A stretch of DNA of 64,000 nucleotides, taken from contig NZ_FZOG01000009.1 in assembly GCF_900188155.1 (NCBI RefSeq), positions 62,001 to 126,000 of the forward strand, written 5' to 3'. This stretch comes from Pseudomonas segetis (GTDB lineage: Bacteria; Pseudomonadota; Gammaproteobacteria; Pseudomonadales; Pseudomonadaceae). The notes under the pieces were generated by a model, which saw only the letters and a program-made list of their open reading frames with translations, searched no databases and was not told the origin of the DNA. The stretch's first letter is position 1. Every line of letters starts with the position of its first letter. Made by a program: the position numbers and the translations under genes. This document shows positions 36,194 to 44,726 of this stretch, piece after piece.

Positions 36194-36437
36194 TCTTGTC
36201 TGTGACCGCGTTGGCGACGTTTTCAGGTGCGGCGCGCAACATCGGTGTAGCTTTGCGTTGCAAGGCGCGTTAGACCACCGTTAGATTCACTCACAGGCGC
36301 ATGCGCGACGTGCGCGAGAGCCTGAGTCCTGCGCAATCTGATAACCTTGATGGCTCCTCCGGGCAATTCTGGCCCACCCCGAATATATAAAAATCCTTGA
36401 AACCCAAGCGTTTTCGTCTGCCACGCAATATGGCCGC
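36194..36437 (+). promoter_or_regulatory. Intergenic region with likely promoter for head-protease operon
   Basis: A 244-base gap where Mu has its second late promoter. A -10-like TATATA occurs at 36384-36389 without a good -35, as expected for an activator-dependent promoter. Hairpin potential (CAGGC...GCCTG with the inner palindrome GCGCATGCGC) is seen around 36294-36325. No gene is evident. Confidence 0.4.
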
Positions 36438-37499
36438 ATGAAAACGAAAACCCCTTATCCAGTCGCAGCCTGCTCCCTTGCCCTAAAAGTGGCGAGTGTG
36501 GACGGTTTGACTCGCCTGATTCCTGCGGGCCGCTTTGAGGCGCCACGCGGGGCTTTGGCTGGCAGTGGCCCTTGGTTTCTGGGTGCCGCCGCTGCCCAGT
36601 CGATTATCCAGCGTGCTGCCGCCCGCAGCACCGATATCGTCATCGACTACGAGCACCAGACCCTCCTAACCGAGCAGAACGGCGAGCCAGCTCCCGCGTC
36701 CGGCTGGATCGACCGCACCTCACTTCAGTGGCGCGACGACGGCCTTTACGGGCGGATTGACTGGAAGGCTCGCGCCCAGGCGGCAATTGATGCGGATGAG
36801 TACCGCTACTTGTCCCCGGTTTTCCCTTACGACCCCAAGACCGGCGACGTACTCGATCTGTTGCATGTCGGGCTGACCAACAATCCGGCAATCGATACCG
36901 CTATTCCCGCCCTTGCTGCGGCCCGCCTGGGCAGTGGCACCTATGACCCTACCCGAGAGGAAGACACCGTGGATCGTGAAAAACTGATCAAGCTTCTGGG
37001 GCTGTCTGCTGACGCCACCGACGAACAGATCGCCGAAGCCATTAACAAGCTGAAAACTACGGCCGACGGTGCTGAACAAGCTATCGCAGCGGCCCAAGAC
37101 GCTGCGACCGTAGCCGCCACCAAGGCCGCTAAGCCTGACATGGGCCAGTTTGTGCCGCTCGCTGTGTTCCAGGAACAAGGCACCCAGCTTGCAGCCCTGC
37201 GCGCCGGTAGTGATGTGGCGCAGTTGGACGCGCTCATCGAAGAAGGTCTCAAGGATGGCCGTATTCCGGGCAAGGCGACGGCAGATTGGCTGCGGGAACA
37301 AGGCGTTGCGGCATGCAAAGCCCACCTGAAAGACGCCCCACCGGTCGCGGCGCTTCGTGGCTCCCAAACCACTGACACTCGTAAGCCAGACGATGCCGAC
37401 AAGAAAGGCGACAAGCTCAGCGAGCCCGAACTTGCCGTCTGCCGTGCAACCGGAATCTCCCCAGCGGACTACCGCAAACACAACCCCGTAGAGGAATGA
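36438..37499 (+). CDS. Head maturation protease/scaffold (Mu I type)
   Basis: A 353-aa protein. The N-terminal 170 residues are the Mu I protease domain (LIPAGRFEAPRGAL, IVIDYEHQTLL, YRYLSPVFPYD). The rest is an Ala/Lys/Asp-rich helical region typical of the scaffold that in Mu is also made from an internal start. Starts at ATG 36438. Confidence 0.88.
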   Translation: MKTKTPYPVAACSLALKVASVDGLTRLIPAGRFEAPRGALAGSGPWFLGAAAAQSIIQRAAARSTDIVIDYEHQTLLTEQNGEPAPASGWIDRTSLQWRDDGLYGRIDWKARAQAAIDADEYRYLSPVFPYDPKTGDVLDLLHVGLTNNPAIDTAIPALAAARLGSGTYDPTREEDTVDREKLIKLLGLSADATDEQIAEAINKLKTTADGAEQAIAAAQDAATVAATKAAKPDMGQFVPLAVFQEQGTQLAALRAGSDVAQLDALIEEGLKDGRIPGKATADWLREQGVAACKAHLKDAPPVAALRGSQTTDTRKPDDADKKGDKLSEPELAVCRATGISPADYRKHNPVEE

Positions 37500-37502
37500 C
37501 CC

Positions 37503-37952
37503 ATGGTCGCCACAACCCAAAATCGCAACACCCCAAGCGTAGCCGGGCACCGTCGCGGCTATCCGGTCGCCGCTGCTGTCCTGTGCCTCGCCGGAACCAT
37601 CGCAGTGATCGAAGCATCAGGCGCAGTTAAGCCAGGCGAGACCGGTGTCGGCCTAATTGCCGTCGGTATTTTCGAGCACCAGGTGGACAACCGCATCGGC
37701 GCTGAAGGCGAGCAGATGGCGCAAGTGCTACGCGGTTTTGCCCGCTTGGAAAACAGTGCTGATGCAGACGCCATCACTGCGGCTGAGACCGGTCAGCGCT
37801 GTTACATCGTCGACAACCAGACGGTTGCCAAGACCGATGGCGCCGGTACGCGCTCAGTTGCCGGGATTGTCGACCATGTCGATGACGTTGGCGTCTGGGT
37901 ACTGATCGACCCTACCAGTGGCGTGCTGCTGGCTGACGCGGCGGCTGGATAA
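37503..37952 (+). CDS. Head-region protein at Mu J position
   Basis: A 149-aa, probably beta-rich protein between protease and major head gene (ETGQRCYIVDNQTVAK, SGVLLADAAAG). Position and length suit a capsid decoration or accessory protein, like DUF2190-type proteins. This is inferred from context. Confidence 0.7.
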   Translation: MVATTQNRNTPSVAGHRRGYPVAAAVLCLAGTIAVIEASGAVKPGETGVGLIAVGIFEHQVDNRIGAEGEQMAQVLRGFARLENSADADAITAAETGQRCYIVDNQTVAKTDGAGTRSVAGIVDHVDDVGVWVLIDPTSGVLLADAAAG

Positions 37953-37992
37953 GCCACCACTTTCTATTTGTTGACCCACGAGGACATACGCA

Positions 37993-38895
37993 ATGGATCT
38001 TACCCCCGCCAACCTGCAGGCGCTGTTCAAGGCCTACAAAACGAATTTCCAGCAGGGCTTTGCCTCGTTGGGCGATAACGGCTCGCTCTTTGAGCAAGTT
38101 TGCACTGTGGTGCCATCGAGCACTGCTGTCGAGGTTTACCCCTTTCTAAAAGGCCTTCCGCGCCTTCGTGAATGGATCGGTGATCGTGTGGTGCACAGTC
38201 TGGAATCGGGTGATTTCAGCATTAAAAACCGCAAGTTTGAACTGACCGAAGGCGTCAGCCGTGACGCGATCGAGGACGATACCTACGGTCTGTATGCGCC
38301 GGTTTATCAAGAGTTTGGTCGTTCCAGCCGTGAGCACCCGAATGAGTTGATGGTCGAAACCTTGACCAGCAACCCGAAGTGCTACGACGGCCGTGCCTTG
38401 TTCGGTAACCACACCGTGTTCAATGACAAGGGTAAGGAAATCCAAGTCAGCAACGACATGGGCGGCACCGGTGCAGCCTGGTACTTGATGGACTTGACCC
38501 GCGTGATCAAGCCGGTGGTGTTCCAGAAACGCCGCGATTACGCCTTCAAGGCCCTAACCGACCTCAACAGTGAACGTGTGTATATGACCGATCAATTCCT
38601 GTTCGGTGTGGACGCCCGTGCTAATGCGGGGCCTGGTCTGTGGCAATTGGCTGTGCGCTGTAACGAACCGTTTAACGCTGAAACCTACGAAGCGGCTCGT
38701 GCCCGCCTGCAGGAACTGAAGGGTGATCACGGCCGTCCGTTGGCCCTGCGTCACAGCCACACCATGGTGCCAAACGGTATGGAAGGTGCGGCGCTGCGAG
38801 TGTTGAACAACTCGCAGACCAGCAATGGCGCGACCAACGAATGGGCTGGCACCTCAAAACTGATCCTCAACCCTTGGTTGCCTAGCGCAGCTTAA
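37993..38895 (+). CDS. Major head subunit (Mu gpT type)
   Basis: A 300-aa capsid protein starting at ATG 37993 after GAGGA. Family marks: LTPANLQALFKAYKTNFQQG, FLKGLPRLREWIGDR, and the SRDAIEDDTYGLYAP segment. It forms the HK97-like shell. Confidence 0.92.
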   Translation: MDLTPANLQALFKAYKTNFQQGFASLGDNGSLFEQVCTVVPSSTAVEVYPFLKGLPRLREWIGDRVVHSLESGDFSIKNRKFELTEGVSRDAIEDDTYGLYAPVYQEFGRSSREHPNELMVETLTSNPKCYDGRALFGNHTVFNDKGKEIQVSNDMGGTGAAWYLMDLTRVIKPVVFQKRRDYAFKALTDLNSERVYMTDQFLFGVDARANAGPGLWQLAVRCNEPFNAETYEAARARLQELKGDHGRPLALRHSHTMVPNGMEGAALRVLNNSQTSNGATNEWAGTSKLILNPWLPSAA

Positions 38896-38906
38896 TGGAG
38901 CCCCTC

Positions 38907-39320
38907 ATGCCCTACGTGACCGTGGATGCATTGGTCGAGCGTTTCGGCCGCAATGAGATTCTCGACATTGCCGAAGTCGAGGCCACTGGCGAGATCGATG
39001 AGCCCAAGGTCGCGCGGGCGTGTGAGGACGCTGCAGGTGAAATTGACGGCAGTTTGGCTGCTGGTGGGTATCGCTTGCCACTGGTCAAAGTGCCGCCAGT
39101 GATAGCCGCTTACGGTTGCGATATCGCCCGTTATCGATTGTATGACGATCGCGCAACGGAGCAAGTGACCAAGCGGTACGACGACGCTATTCGCTTCTTG
39201 CGTCTGGTGGGCAACGGCTCGGTAAAGCTCGGTTTGCCATCGGTCGATGACGAAATCCGAAGCGCCGGTGACGTGATGATGATGCCAGGACGGCGTAGCT
39301 TTCCAGGCGGGGTTTTCTGA
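38907..39320 (+). CDS. DUF1320-family head-tail protein
   Basis: A 137-aa protein starting at ATG 38907, six bases after GGAG; the ATG at 38895 is less likely. MPYVTVDALVERFG and GYRLPLVKVPPVI are typical of DUF1320 (Mu gp36), a likely head-completion or connector protein. Confidence 0.85.
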   Translation: MPYVTVDALVERFGRNEILDIAEVEATGEIDEPKVARACEDAAGEIDGSLAAGGYRLPLVKVPPVIAAYGCDIARYRLYDDRATEQVTKRYDDAIRFLRLVGNGSVKLGLPSVDDEIRSAGDVMMMPGRRSFPGGVF

Positions 39321-39877
39321 TGTTCGCCCAGATCGAGGACGAAATTATTGCGCGCTGCAAGCGGGTGGTCGGCCAGCATGTAAGAACAATTGAGGATCTG
39401 CCGGGCAACTGGGACGAACAGACCCTCAAGGCCGCTCGGCGCAACGTACCTGGTATCTACATCGCATGGTCAGGCGGACGTGGTTTACCCGGTAGTCGCG
39501 CCTCAATGACCAGCCGTTACGCCGTGTATGTGGTCACCGGCCAAGCCAGCGGAGAGCGCGAGCGGCGCCGGGGCAACAACCGTCAGGTGGGCGCTTATGA
39601 ATTGCTGGAACGCATTGTGCCAGCGGTGCATGGGTTGGCTGTAAAGGATGTAGGCACGCTGCAGTTGGAACAAGTCGACAACCTTTATTCAGACCGGGCC
39701 GACCAGCAAGGCATCGTCATCTATGGCGCTGTTTACACCCTGAAAACACCTTTTCCAGCGCCACTGGATGCCAATGATTTGGCCGACTTTGAGACCTACC
39801 ACGCCAACAGCCGGGTGCCGGACGGCCCGGATATAGAAACACATCTGACCCTGCCTTCGGGCGAGGAGCACCCATGA
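39320..39877 (+). CDS. DUF1834-family protein (Mu gp37)
   Basis: A 185-aa protein: MFAQIEDEIIARCK at the N-terminus, YAVYVVTGQASGER and DFETYHANSRVPDG near the C-terminus. Position and family suggest a tail terminator-like role. Confidence 0.83.
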   Translation: MFAQIEDEIIARCKRVVGQHVRTIEDLPGNWDEQTLKAARRNVPGIYIAWSGGRGLPGSRASMTSRYAVYVVTGQASGERERRRGNNRQVGAYELLERIVPAVHGLAVKDVGTLQLEQVDNLYSDRADQQGIVIYGAVYTLKTPFPAPLDANDLADFETYHANSRVPDGPDIETHLTLPSGEEHP

Positions 39878-40098
39878 ATCAACGAACAATTAAGCCCGCT
39901 GAAGCTGGGTTGATCGTGCGCAGGCCCGACAACGCCAAGCCGCTGGCCGCTCAAGGTGAAAGCGTTACCTGGTCGCCGTACTGGCAGCGTCGTTTGGCTG
40001 ACGGCTCGGTCGTAGCAGTGCCAAAAATGGCGCAAGAAACACCCGCCAAAGAAAAGGCCCAGGCGGTGACTACTGCCAAGAATGAGGGGAAACAGTAA
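39874..40098 (+). CDS. DUF2635-family protein (Mu gp38)
   Basis: A 74-aa protein with the short conserved core LIVRRPDNAKPLAAQGESVT followed by a Lys/Ala-rich tail. It lies directly before the sheath gene as in Mu. Function unknown. Confidence 0.78.
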   Translation: MNQRTIKPAEAGLIVRRPDNAKPLAAQGESVTWSPYWQRRLADGSVVAVPKMAQETPAKEKAQAVTTAKNEGKQ

Positions 40099-41585
40099 TG
40101 GCCATCAGCTCTACAGTATTCAACGACATTCCGGCCGCGTTGCGGGTTCCGGGTTGGTATATCGAGTTTGACAACCGTCTGGCTGGCAATGCCGTGTTCC
40201 AAGGCAAGTTGTTGGTGCTCGGTCAAATGCTCAGCTCGGGCACGACTGAACCTCTGGTGCCCGTGCGTATCACCCGCGCCGAGGAAGGTGATGTGCTGTT
40301 CGGTCGCGGATCAATGTTGGCCGAGCAACTGCGCGCCATCAAAGCGGTCGACCTGTACACCGAAACGTGGGTCATTCCGTTGGAAGATGCTGCGCTGGCC
40401 CAAAAGGCAGCGGGCAGCATTCTGGTGACCTCCGGGCCTAGCGAGACTCGACCTCTGGCGCTGTACATCGCCGGTTACCGGGTTTGGTGCGAGATGGTTG
40501 CGGGGGCAACACCAGCGGTTACCGCCCAGGCGATTGTCGATGCGATCAATGATGACGGTCGCTTGCCTGTTACCGCCGCTCTGGACGACGTCACGCCCGA
40601 GCAGGTCAACATCGAATGCCGTTGGGGCGGACTGACCGGTAACGGTATTTCCCTGGGCGAATGCCTGAAAGGTGAAGAACGCCCGCAGGGTTTGATACTG
40701 ACCTCGGTTGAACCAACCGGTGGCGCCGTTAACCCGGAACTGATGGGCGCTGTGGCGGCCATGGGTGATGAGTGGTGGAACTGGATTTGCCTGCCGTACA
40801 CCGACACCACCTCTTTGGAGATGATCGAGGCCGAGCTAGTCAGTCGTTATGGGCCTATGCGCCAAAAAGGTGGCCGTGCATTTGCAGCATTCCGTGGCAC
40901 GCACAGCGCTGCCGCCACGCTGGGCAATGGCCGCAATTCGCCGCACGTCAGCATCATGGGCATGGGGCTTGCGCCGAGCGCGCCGTGGATCTGGGCGGCG
41001 GTGAACGCCATTGTCGCAGCTAAAAACCTAGCGATCGATCCCTCGCGTCCGCTGCAGCGCCTGCCGTTGCCGGGGCTGATCGGCGCACGTGAAGGTCTGC
41101 GCTGGGATGACTCAGAGCGCAACCTGCTGCTGTATGACGGCATCGCTACCCACACGGTGGCCACCGACGGCACGGTGCAAATCGAACGCCAGATCACCAC
41201 TTACCAGCGCAACTCGGCGGGCGTGGCGGATGACAGCTATCTCGACATCAACACGCCCGAAACCCTAGAGCGTATCCGCTATGAGCAGCGCAGCCTGTTC
41301 GCGCAAAAGTACGCCCGCCACAAGCTGGCCGAGGACGCAGATCGGGCGCTGTACGACCCGAGCCAGCCGATCATGACGCCAAAGGTGGCCAAAGCCGAAC
41401 TGCTCAGTCTGTACCGCCAAACGTTGATGGGCGACCGCGCATGGGTGCGCGACTACGACGGCTACAAGGAAAGTCTGCAGGCCAGTATCGACCCGGCCGA
41501 CCCGAGCCGCCTCAACGTGATCGATCAGCCGATGTTGATTGGCCAGTACCGCGTTCACGCCCAACAAACGCAATTTCGCCGTTAA
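40098..41585 (+). CDS. Tail sheath protein (Mu gpL type)
   Basis: A 495-aa protein: FNDIPAALRVPGWYIEFDN at the N-terminus, LPYTDTTSLEMIEAELVSRY in the middle, and C-terminal YLDINTPETLERIRYEQ. It forms the contractile sheath. Its presence marks the phage as a myovirus type rather than the siphoviral Pseudomonas transposable phages. Confidence 0.92.
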   Translation: MAISSTVFNDIPAALRVPGWYIEFDNRLAGNAVFQGKLLVLGQMLSSGTTEPLVPVRITRAEEGDVLFGRGSMLAEQLRAIKAVDLYTETWVIPLEDAALAQKAAGSILVTSGPSETRPLALYIAGYRVWCEMVAGATPAVTAQAIVDAINDDGRLPVTAALDDVTPEQVNIECRWGGLTGNGISLGECLKGEERPQGLILTSVEPTGGAVNPELMGAVAAMGDEWWNWICLPYTDTTSLEMIEAELVSRYGPMRQKGGRAFAAFRGTHSAAATLGNGRNSPHVSIMGMGLAPSAPWIWAAVNAIVAAKNLAIDPSRPLQRLPLPGLIGAREGLRWDDSERNLLLYDGIATHTVATDGTVQIERQITTYQRNSAGVADDSYLDINTPETLERIRYEQRSLFAQKYARHKLAEDADRALYDPSQPIMTPKVAKAELLSLYRQTLMGDRAWVRDYDGYKESLQASIDPADPSRLNVIDQPMLIGQYRVHAQQTQFRR

Positions 41586-41600
41586 GTCATAGGAGGCCGT

Positions 41601-41957
41601 ATGAGCGGACAAGTTACCGGGATCGCCACTATCCGTGTTGATGGTGTCGAGTTCCCAACAGAGCGGGGGGCAACTCTCAACCCCGGCGGGGTTAACCGCA
41701 CCACGCGCATGGCGGGCAAGCGGGTTTTCTACAACGAAGAGCCGGTGGCAGCAACGCTGCAGTGCACTGTGCTGCACACCGCCGAGGTTGACCCGATTGA
41801 CCTCAATACCATCAAAAACGCCACTGTTTTGGTCGAGTGCGATAACGGCCAGGACTACATGTTGAGCGGTGCTTTTGTGACCGAAACGGCAGAAGTTAAT
41901 ACCGGCGAAGGTCAAGTGCGCTTGAACATGGCCGCCCGCCGCTGCGAAAGGATCTGA
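41601..41957 (+). CDS. Tail tube protein (Mu gpM type)
   Basis: A 118-aa beta-rich protein starting at ATG 41601 after AGGAGG. GATLNPGGVNRTTRMAGKR and VLVECDNGQDYMLSGAFV are typical of Mu-like tube subunits. It stacks inside the sheath. Confidence 0.9.
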   Translation: MSGQVTGIATIRVDGVEFPTERGATLNPGGVNRTTRMAGKRVFYNEEPVAATLQCTVLHTAEVDPIDLNTIKNATVLVECDNGQDYMLSGAFVTETAEVNTGEGQVRLNMAARRCERI

Positions 41958-42319
41958 TGATGAGCAATGCAAGTTATCTGGACACGCTGGATCTCTCCGA
42001 CGAGGAACGCGCCCGTGTGCAGGATTTGGGCGATGAAGTGCAGGTCACCCTGCTTGAGCCCATCACCTACAAGCACAGCAAGTTCGATGGCGGCGATCGC
42101 ACCCTGACCGAGCTGCGCCTGGTTAAGAAAGTTAAGGGCAAGCACATGAAGGCCATGGATCAGACAAAGGGCGATATCGGCCAAAGCCTTGCGCTGGTGG
42201 CCGCATTGTCGGGCACGCCAGCGAATGCAATGGACGAACTGGACTCGCGTGACATGGAGGTCGTACTGACGCTGGTTGAGCCTTTTTTGCCCAAGCGCCG
42301 TCGGACTGGGACGCCTTAG
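41957..42319 (+). CDS. Tail assembly chaperone, short product
   Basis: A 120-aa protein between tube and tape measure (VTLLEPITYKHSKFDGGDRT, ELRLVKKVKGKHMKAMD). Two tandem ATGs (41957, 41960); AAAGGA spacing favours the second. It ends at 42319 unless the ribosome slips at 42283-42289. Confidence 0.85.
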   Translation: MMSNASYLDTLDLSDEERARVQDLGDEVQVTLLEPITYKHSKFDGGDRTLTELRLVKKVKGKHMKAMDQTKGDIGQSLALVAALSGTPANAMDELDSRDMEVVLTLVEPFLPKRRRTGTP

Positions 42320-42450
42320 TTCGGGTAGTTGCGGTGTCGTTCACCGGCTTCAGCCCGCTGGAGCTGTTGGACATGGAACTTGATGACTTGCGCTGGTGGT
42401 ACGGCCAGGCGGAAAAATTGGCCCAGGAGATGAAGCAACATGGCGGGTGA
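41957..42450 (+). CDS. Tail assembly chaperone, -1 frameshift fusion product
   Basis: The heptamer T-TTT-TTG at 42283-42289 lies in the right frame for tandem -1 slippage. The -1 frame is then open for 53 codons to 42450 and encodes a tail-chaperone-like stretch (FSPLELLDMELDDLRWWYGQ). It has no good start of its own, and its stop overlaps the tape-measure start at 42440. The fusion would be about 164 aa. Such frameshifts are conserved in tail chaperones of many phages. Confidence 0.8.
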
Positions 42451-44488
42451 TCTCAGAACATCGGTGATCCTTGATCTGGTTGACCGGATCAGCGGGCCTG
42501 CTCGGCGCGTAACCCAAGCATTAGGCCGACTGGCTCGCCGGGCTGGCCTCGACGGGCTCGTTCGCTCAGCCCGTGGGGTACAAACTGCGTTGGTTCGCAC
42601 CATCCGGCATGCCGTTGCCCTGGGCAAAGGGTTGGCTGTGGTGGGCGGCGCAGCTGCTGCAGCTGGTTGGGCAATTACCCGCATGGTCGGTGGCGTGGCC
42701 ACCCTTGGCAATGAAATCAAGATCACCTCCGAGCGTCTGGGTGTTGGTGCCGGTTGGATTCAAGAATGGATCTATGCCGGTCGGCAGTTCAGTGTTGAAA
42801 AAGACGCCCTAATTGATGGCTTTAAGGAACTGAGCCTGCGTACCGATGAGTTCGTGGTGACCGGCTCTGGTGGTGCCGCCGATGCATTTGGGCGCTTGGG
42901 CATCACCGTTAAAGACCTGCGGGCAACTGCCGGTGATACCGAGAAACTGCTCAACCTGGTGCAGTCGCGCATGGGCAGAATCAAGAACGACGCTGCCAAA
43001 CAACGGATCTTCGACGAACTGTTCGGCGGCAGTGGCGGCGAGCAAATGGTTACCTTGCTCACCCAGTCACGCGAGCAACTGGACGCTTTGCGCCAAGCCG
43101 CCCGCGACAGTGGTTCTATTCTGAGTGATGAAGACATTGAGCAATCCCGGCGCTACGTGCGCCAGATGGACGAACTCAGCACGTCGCTAGGCTCAATCAA
43201 AACCGCCGTACTCAGCTCACTGCTGCCAGCGGTAAACCAGTGGCTCGGCGGGCTTCGTGATTTGACCAAAGCCAACCGCGCCATGGTGACTCAGCAGTTG
43301 CTGACCGGAATAAAGCAGCTTTGGACAGGGCTTCGGGCGGTGGGGAATGCTGTTGCGTGGGTTGCTAATCTGGTCGGCGGCTTTGGGAATCTTATCGTCA
43401 TTCTGGCGGGGCTGCTGGCAACCAAGCTGGTCTTCTCTTTGGGTTTAACAACTATCGCTTTGGTCAAATTTGCTTGGAGTATGTCAGTTGCGGCCGTTAA
43501 GGGCGTTTTATCCTTTTCGAAAACCTTGCTCGGAATGGCAGCCCGCGCCATTCCTGCCGCGATTATGGGTATTCGTGCGCTGTCTTTGGCACTGCTCACC
43601 ACACCGATTGGCTTAATCATCACCGGCATTACCGCTCTAGCTGGCGCGGTCTACTTGATCTATCGCAACTGGGACGGCATTTCGGTTTGGTTCGGCAACC
43701 TATGGGTACAGATCAAGGCGTTCTTTGACCGTGGCATCGGCGATATCGCTAAAGATTTGCTGTCGTTCAGCCCGGCTGGATTACTGCTCAAGGCTGTTGA
43801 TGCCGTATTCGCCCTGTTTGGTGCGCGGCCTCTAAGTGAAGTCGGTAAAGAGTGGATCGGTGGCTTATGGGATGGCCTTCGTGAGCGCTTTGAGCCGCTC
43901 ACTGGTTGGCTCAAGCAAAAGATTGCAACTCTATCCGACTGGATAGTCGGTGGCATTGGCGGCATTGCCAAAAGTCTGTTGTCGTTTAGCCCGGTCGGTC
44001 TACTGGTCAAAGCTATAGATGCTGTGTTCGAGCTGTTCGGCGCACGGCCGCTGAGTGAAGTTGGCGAAGAATGGGTGGGTGGCCTGTGGGACGGCATTCG
44101 CGGTCGCTTCGATCAGCTCACTAGCTGGCTGAAACAAAAGGTCACCGCCTTGAGCGGCTGGTTGCCGGACTGGATTACCAACGGCAGCGGTATATCGGCT
44201 CAAGTTGGCAGCATCACGTCACCCACTAAGTTGGTCGCTCCGGTCGCCAGCGTTGCGGCAGCAACCAAACTAGGCGCACCGGCCGCGAATGCACCGTTGG
44301 TTCCTAAGCTAGGTGACTCCGCCGTGGCCGGTCGATCGATGATGCTAGGCAACCAAGGGCGTACTGATGTGGGCGGTGAGCTTCGGATCAAGATTGATTC
44401 AGAAGGTCGGCCGCGTGTTGCGTCGTTGAAACGCAATGGCGGCCTAGATTACAGCGTAGAAAGCGGCACGCTGGGGGTGGTGCCGTGA
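42440..44488 (+). CDS. Tail tape measure protein
   Basis: A 682-aa protein with an Arg-rich helical N-terminus, several hydrophobic segments (about residues 60-85 and 295-405) and a C-terminal half with a 73-residue tandem repeat (about 433-505 and 506-578) centred on LLSFSP...GARPLSEVG. Tape measure length sets tail length, so the duplication may have lengthened the tail. Confidence 0.9.
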   Translation: MAGDLRTSVILDLVDRISGPARRVTQALGRLARRAGLDGLVRSARGVQTALVRTIRHAVALGKGLAVVGGAAAAAGWAITRMVGGVATLGNEIKITSERLGVGAGWIQEWIYAGRQFSVEKDALIDGFKELSLRTDEFVVTGSGGAADAFGRLGITVKDLRATAGDTEKLLNLVQSRMGRIKNDAAKQRIFDELFGGSGGEQMVTLLTQSREQLDALRQAARDSGSILSDEDIEQSRRYVRQMDELSTSLGSIKTAVLSSLLPAVNQWLGGLRDLTKANRAMVTQQLLTGIKQLWTGLRAVGNAVAWVANLVGGFGNLIVILAGLLATKLVFSLGLTTIALVKFAWSMSVAAVKGVLSFSKTLLGMAARAIPAAIMGIRALSLALLTTPIGLIITGITALAGAVYLIYRNWDGISVWFGNLWVQIKAFFDRGIGDIAKDLLSFSPAGLLLKAVDAVFALFGARPLSEVGKEWIGGLWDGLRERFEPLTGWLKQKIATLSDWIVGGIGGIAKSLLSFSPVGLLVKAIDAVFELFGARPLSEVGEEWVGGLWDGIRGRFDQLTSWLKQKVTALSGWLPDWITNGSGISAQVGSITSPTKLVAPVASVAAATKLGAPAANAPLVPKLGDSAVAGRSMMLGNQGRTDVGGELRIKIDSEGRPRVASLKRNGGLDYSVESGTLGVVP

Positions 44489-44496
44489 GACTAGTT

Positions 44497-44685
44497 TTAT
44501 TCACCGTCGGCTATTCTCGACTCTGCCATGCTCTTGATGAGCGCCGTGTGCACGCCTGCTGCAGACACGAACCCAATAGCCACCGGAGCCCACCAAGGGG
44601 ATGCGCCGCCAGCCAAGCAAATGACAACGCCAACCGCTACCCCGGTTGCTACAGCGATAAGTGTCGCTTTCTCAGTTGGTTTCAT
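44497..44685 (-). CDS. Small two-helix membrane protein on the opposite strand (moron candidate)
   Basis: A 62-aa protein read against the late operon between tape measure and circularisation genes. ATG 44685 has GGAG eight bases upstream on the minus strand. Two hydrophobic segments (ATLIAVATGVAVGVVICLA and WAPVAIGFVSAAGVHTALI) flank a Gly/Pro turn. Orientation and ribosome site suggest an independently expressed gene, for example superinfection exclusion, but nothing shows the function. A plus-strand frame here (44485-44730) looks like its shadow. Confidence 0.6.
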   Translation of the reverse strand: MKPTEKATLIAVATGVAVGVVICLAGGASPWWAPVAIGFVSAAGVHTALIKSMAESRIADGE

Positions 44686-44726
44686 GACCTGTACTCCAAA
44701 TACGGGAAATGCATGGAGCCTAGCAC

